Below are positions 5,337-5,570 of a stretch of 5,570 nt of DNA, piece after piece. The position numbers were made by a program, and so were the translations under genes. Origin of the DNA: Nitrososphaerota archaeon (GTDB lineage Archaea > Thermoproteota > Nitrososphaeria > Nitrososphaerales > Nitrosopumilaceae); the NCBI GenBank assembly GCA_030611185.1, contig JAUWQG010000065.1, positions 1 to 5,570 of the forward strand, given 5' to 3'. Within the stretch, counting starts at the first letter, position 1. Each line of letters opens with the position of its first letter. The notes beneath the pieces are model-generated. The model had not been told where the DNA came from. It saw nothing but the letters and a program-made list of their open reading frames with translations, and made no database searches.

Positions 5337-5570
5337 ATGAAATCATCTATTTTTCTAATAATTGTTCTAGTCTCCGGTGCGTTTGCAGGATTAGTTCACG
5401 GTTCGGCAAATTTGGTTTTAGTTGAACCTTATCTTGATGAGGCAATTGGAATAGAAAACCAAAATCTGTTTGCTTCAGGTGAAGAGGATGATACTTTGGA
5501 ATTTTGGATTGAATATGAGGGGTATAGAACATGGCAAAATGGAGGTCAGCTTTTGGCCGGTGTCATTTTA
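5337..5570 (+). CDS. cbtA: CbtA, membrane subunit of a cobalt transporter (5' part)
   Basis: The first 78 codons are present and the frame is open to the window edge, so the 3' end is missing. The N-terminal helix (about 3-24) has the CbtA pattern GAFAGLVHG followed by LVEPYLDEAIGIE, resembling the conserved G-A-G...P...A..E of the family. A hydrophilic acidic loop (GEEDDTLEFWIEYEG) follows, and a second helix begins at about QLLAGVIL. Full CbtA proteins usually have about five membrane helices and form the presumed cobalt channel with CbtB. Only a weak GGA lies 10 bases upstream of the ATG at 5337. Co-transcription with cbtB is very likely given the 11-base gap. Confidence 0.88.
   Translation, partial: MKSSIFLIIVLVSGAFAGLVHGSANLVLVEPYLDEAIGIENQNLFASGEEDDTLEFWIEYEGYRTWQNGGQLLAGVIL

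Noticed and set aside
5347..5532. 61-residue minus-strand open frame
   Set aside because: Lies opposite the recognisable CbtA N-terminus.

Overview
The window is A+T-rich and densely packed, and reads as a chromosomal piece of an ammonia-oxidising archaeon (Nitrososphaerota/Thaumarchaeota, most likely Nitrosopumilus-like). The evidence is an archaeal-type release factor aRF1, a winged-helix protein resembling the archaeal DUF4443 family, a CbtB/CbtA cobalt-uptake pair, and very short or absent 5' leaders: most genes have a TATA-like box centred about 25-30 bases before the start codon and no Shine-Dalgarno. The lineage is inferred from these features, not from a database search.

Layout. 1-105 may hold the 5' end of an unrecognised minus-strand gene (weak). 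156-362 (+) is a 68-aa four-cysteine zinc-ribbon protein. 390-989 (-) is a single-pass membrane protein with an extracellular His/Cys domain. 1072-1479 (+) is a HIT-family nucleotide hydrolase/transferase whose 3' end overlaps that of aRF1 at 1472-2752 (-). 2924-3673 (+) is a second His/Cys membrane protein, clearly a paralogue of the first. 3720-4364 (-) is a membrane-anchored DsbA-like thiol oxidoreductase. 4401-4970 (-) is a winged-helix protein. 5110-5325 (+) is CbtB, and 5337-5570 (+) is the start of CbtA, cut by the window edge.

How the genes relate. aRF1 and HIT are housekeeping genes. Around them lies an envelope theme: two paralogous anchored proteins with an EHxHA...IHFE...IHKHAT histidine core and two cysteines each, next to a DsbA-like protein that could oxidise those cysteines. 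At the right end, cbtBA is an operon for cobalt uptake, which would feed cobalamin synthesis. It is divergent from the winged-helix gene, and a perfect inverted repeat lies just upstream of the cbtB TATA box. The most interesting material is the paralogous His/Cys pair (metal binding is an inference) and the possible cbtBA operator. No mobile element, CRISPR array, tRNA or rRNA was seen.
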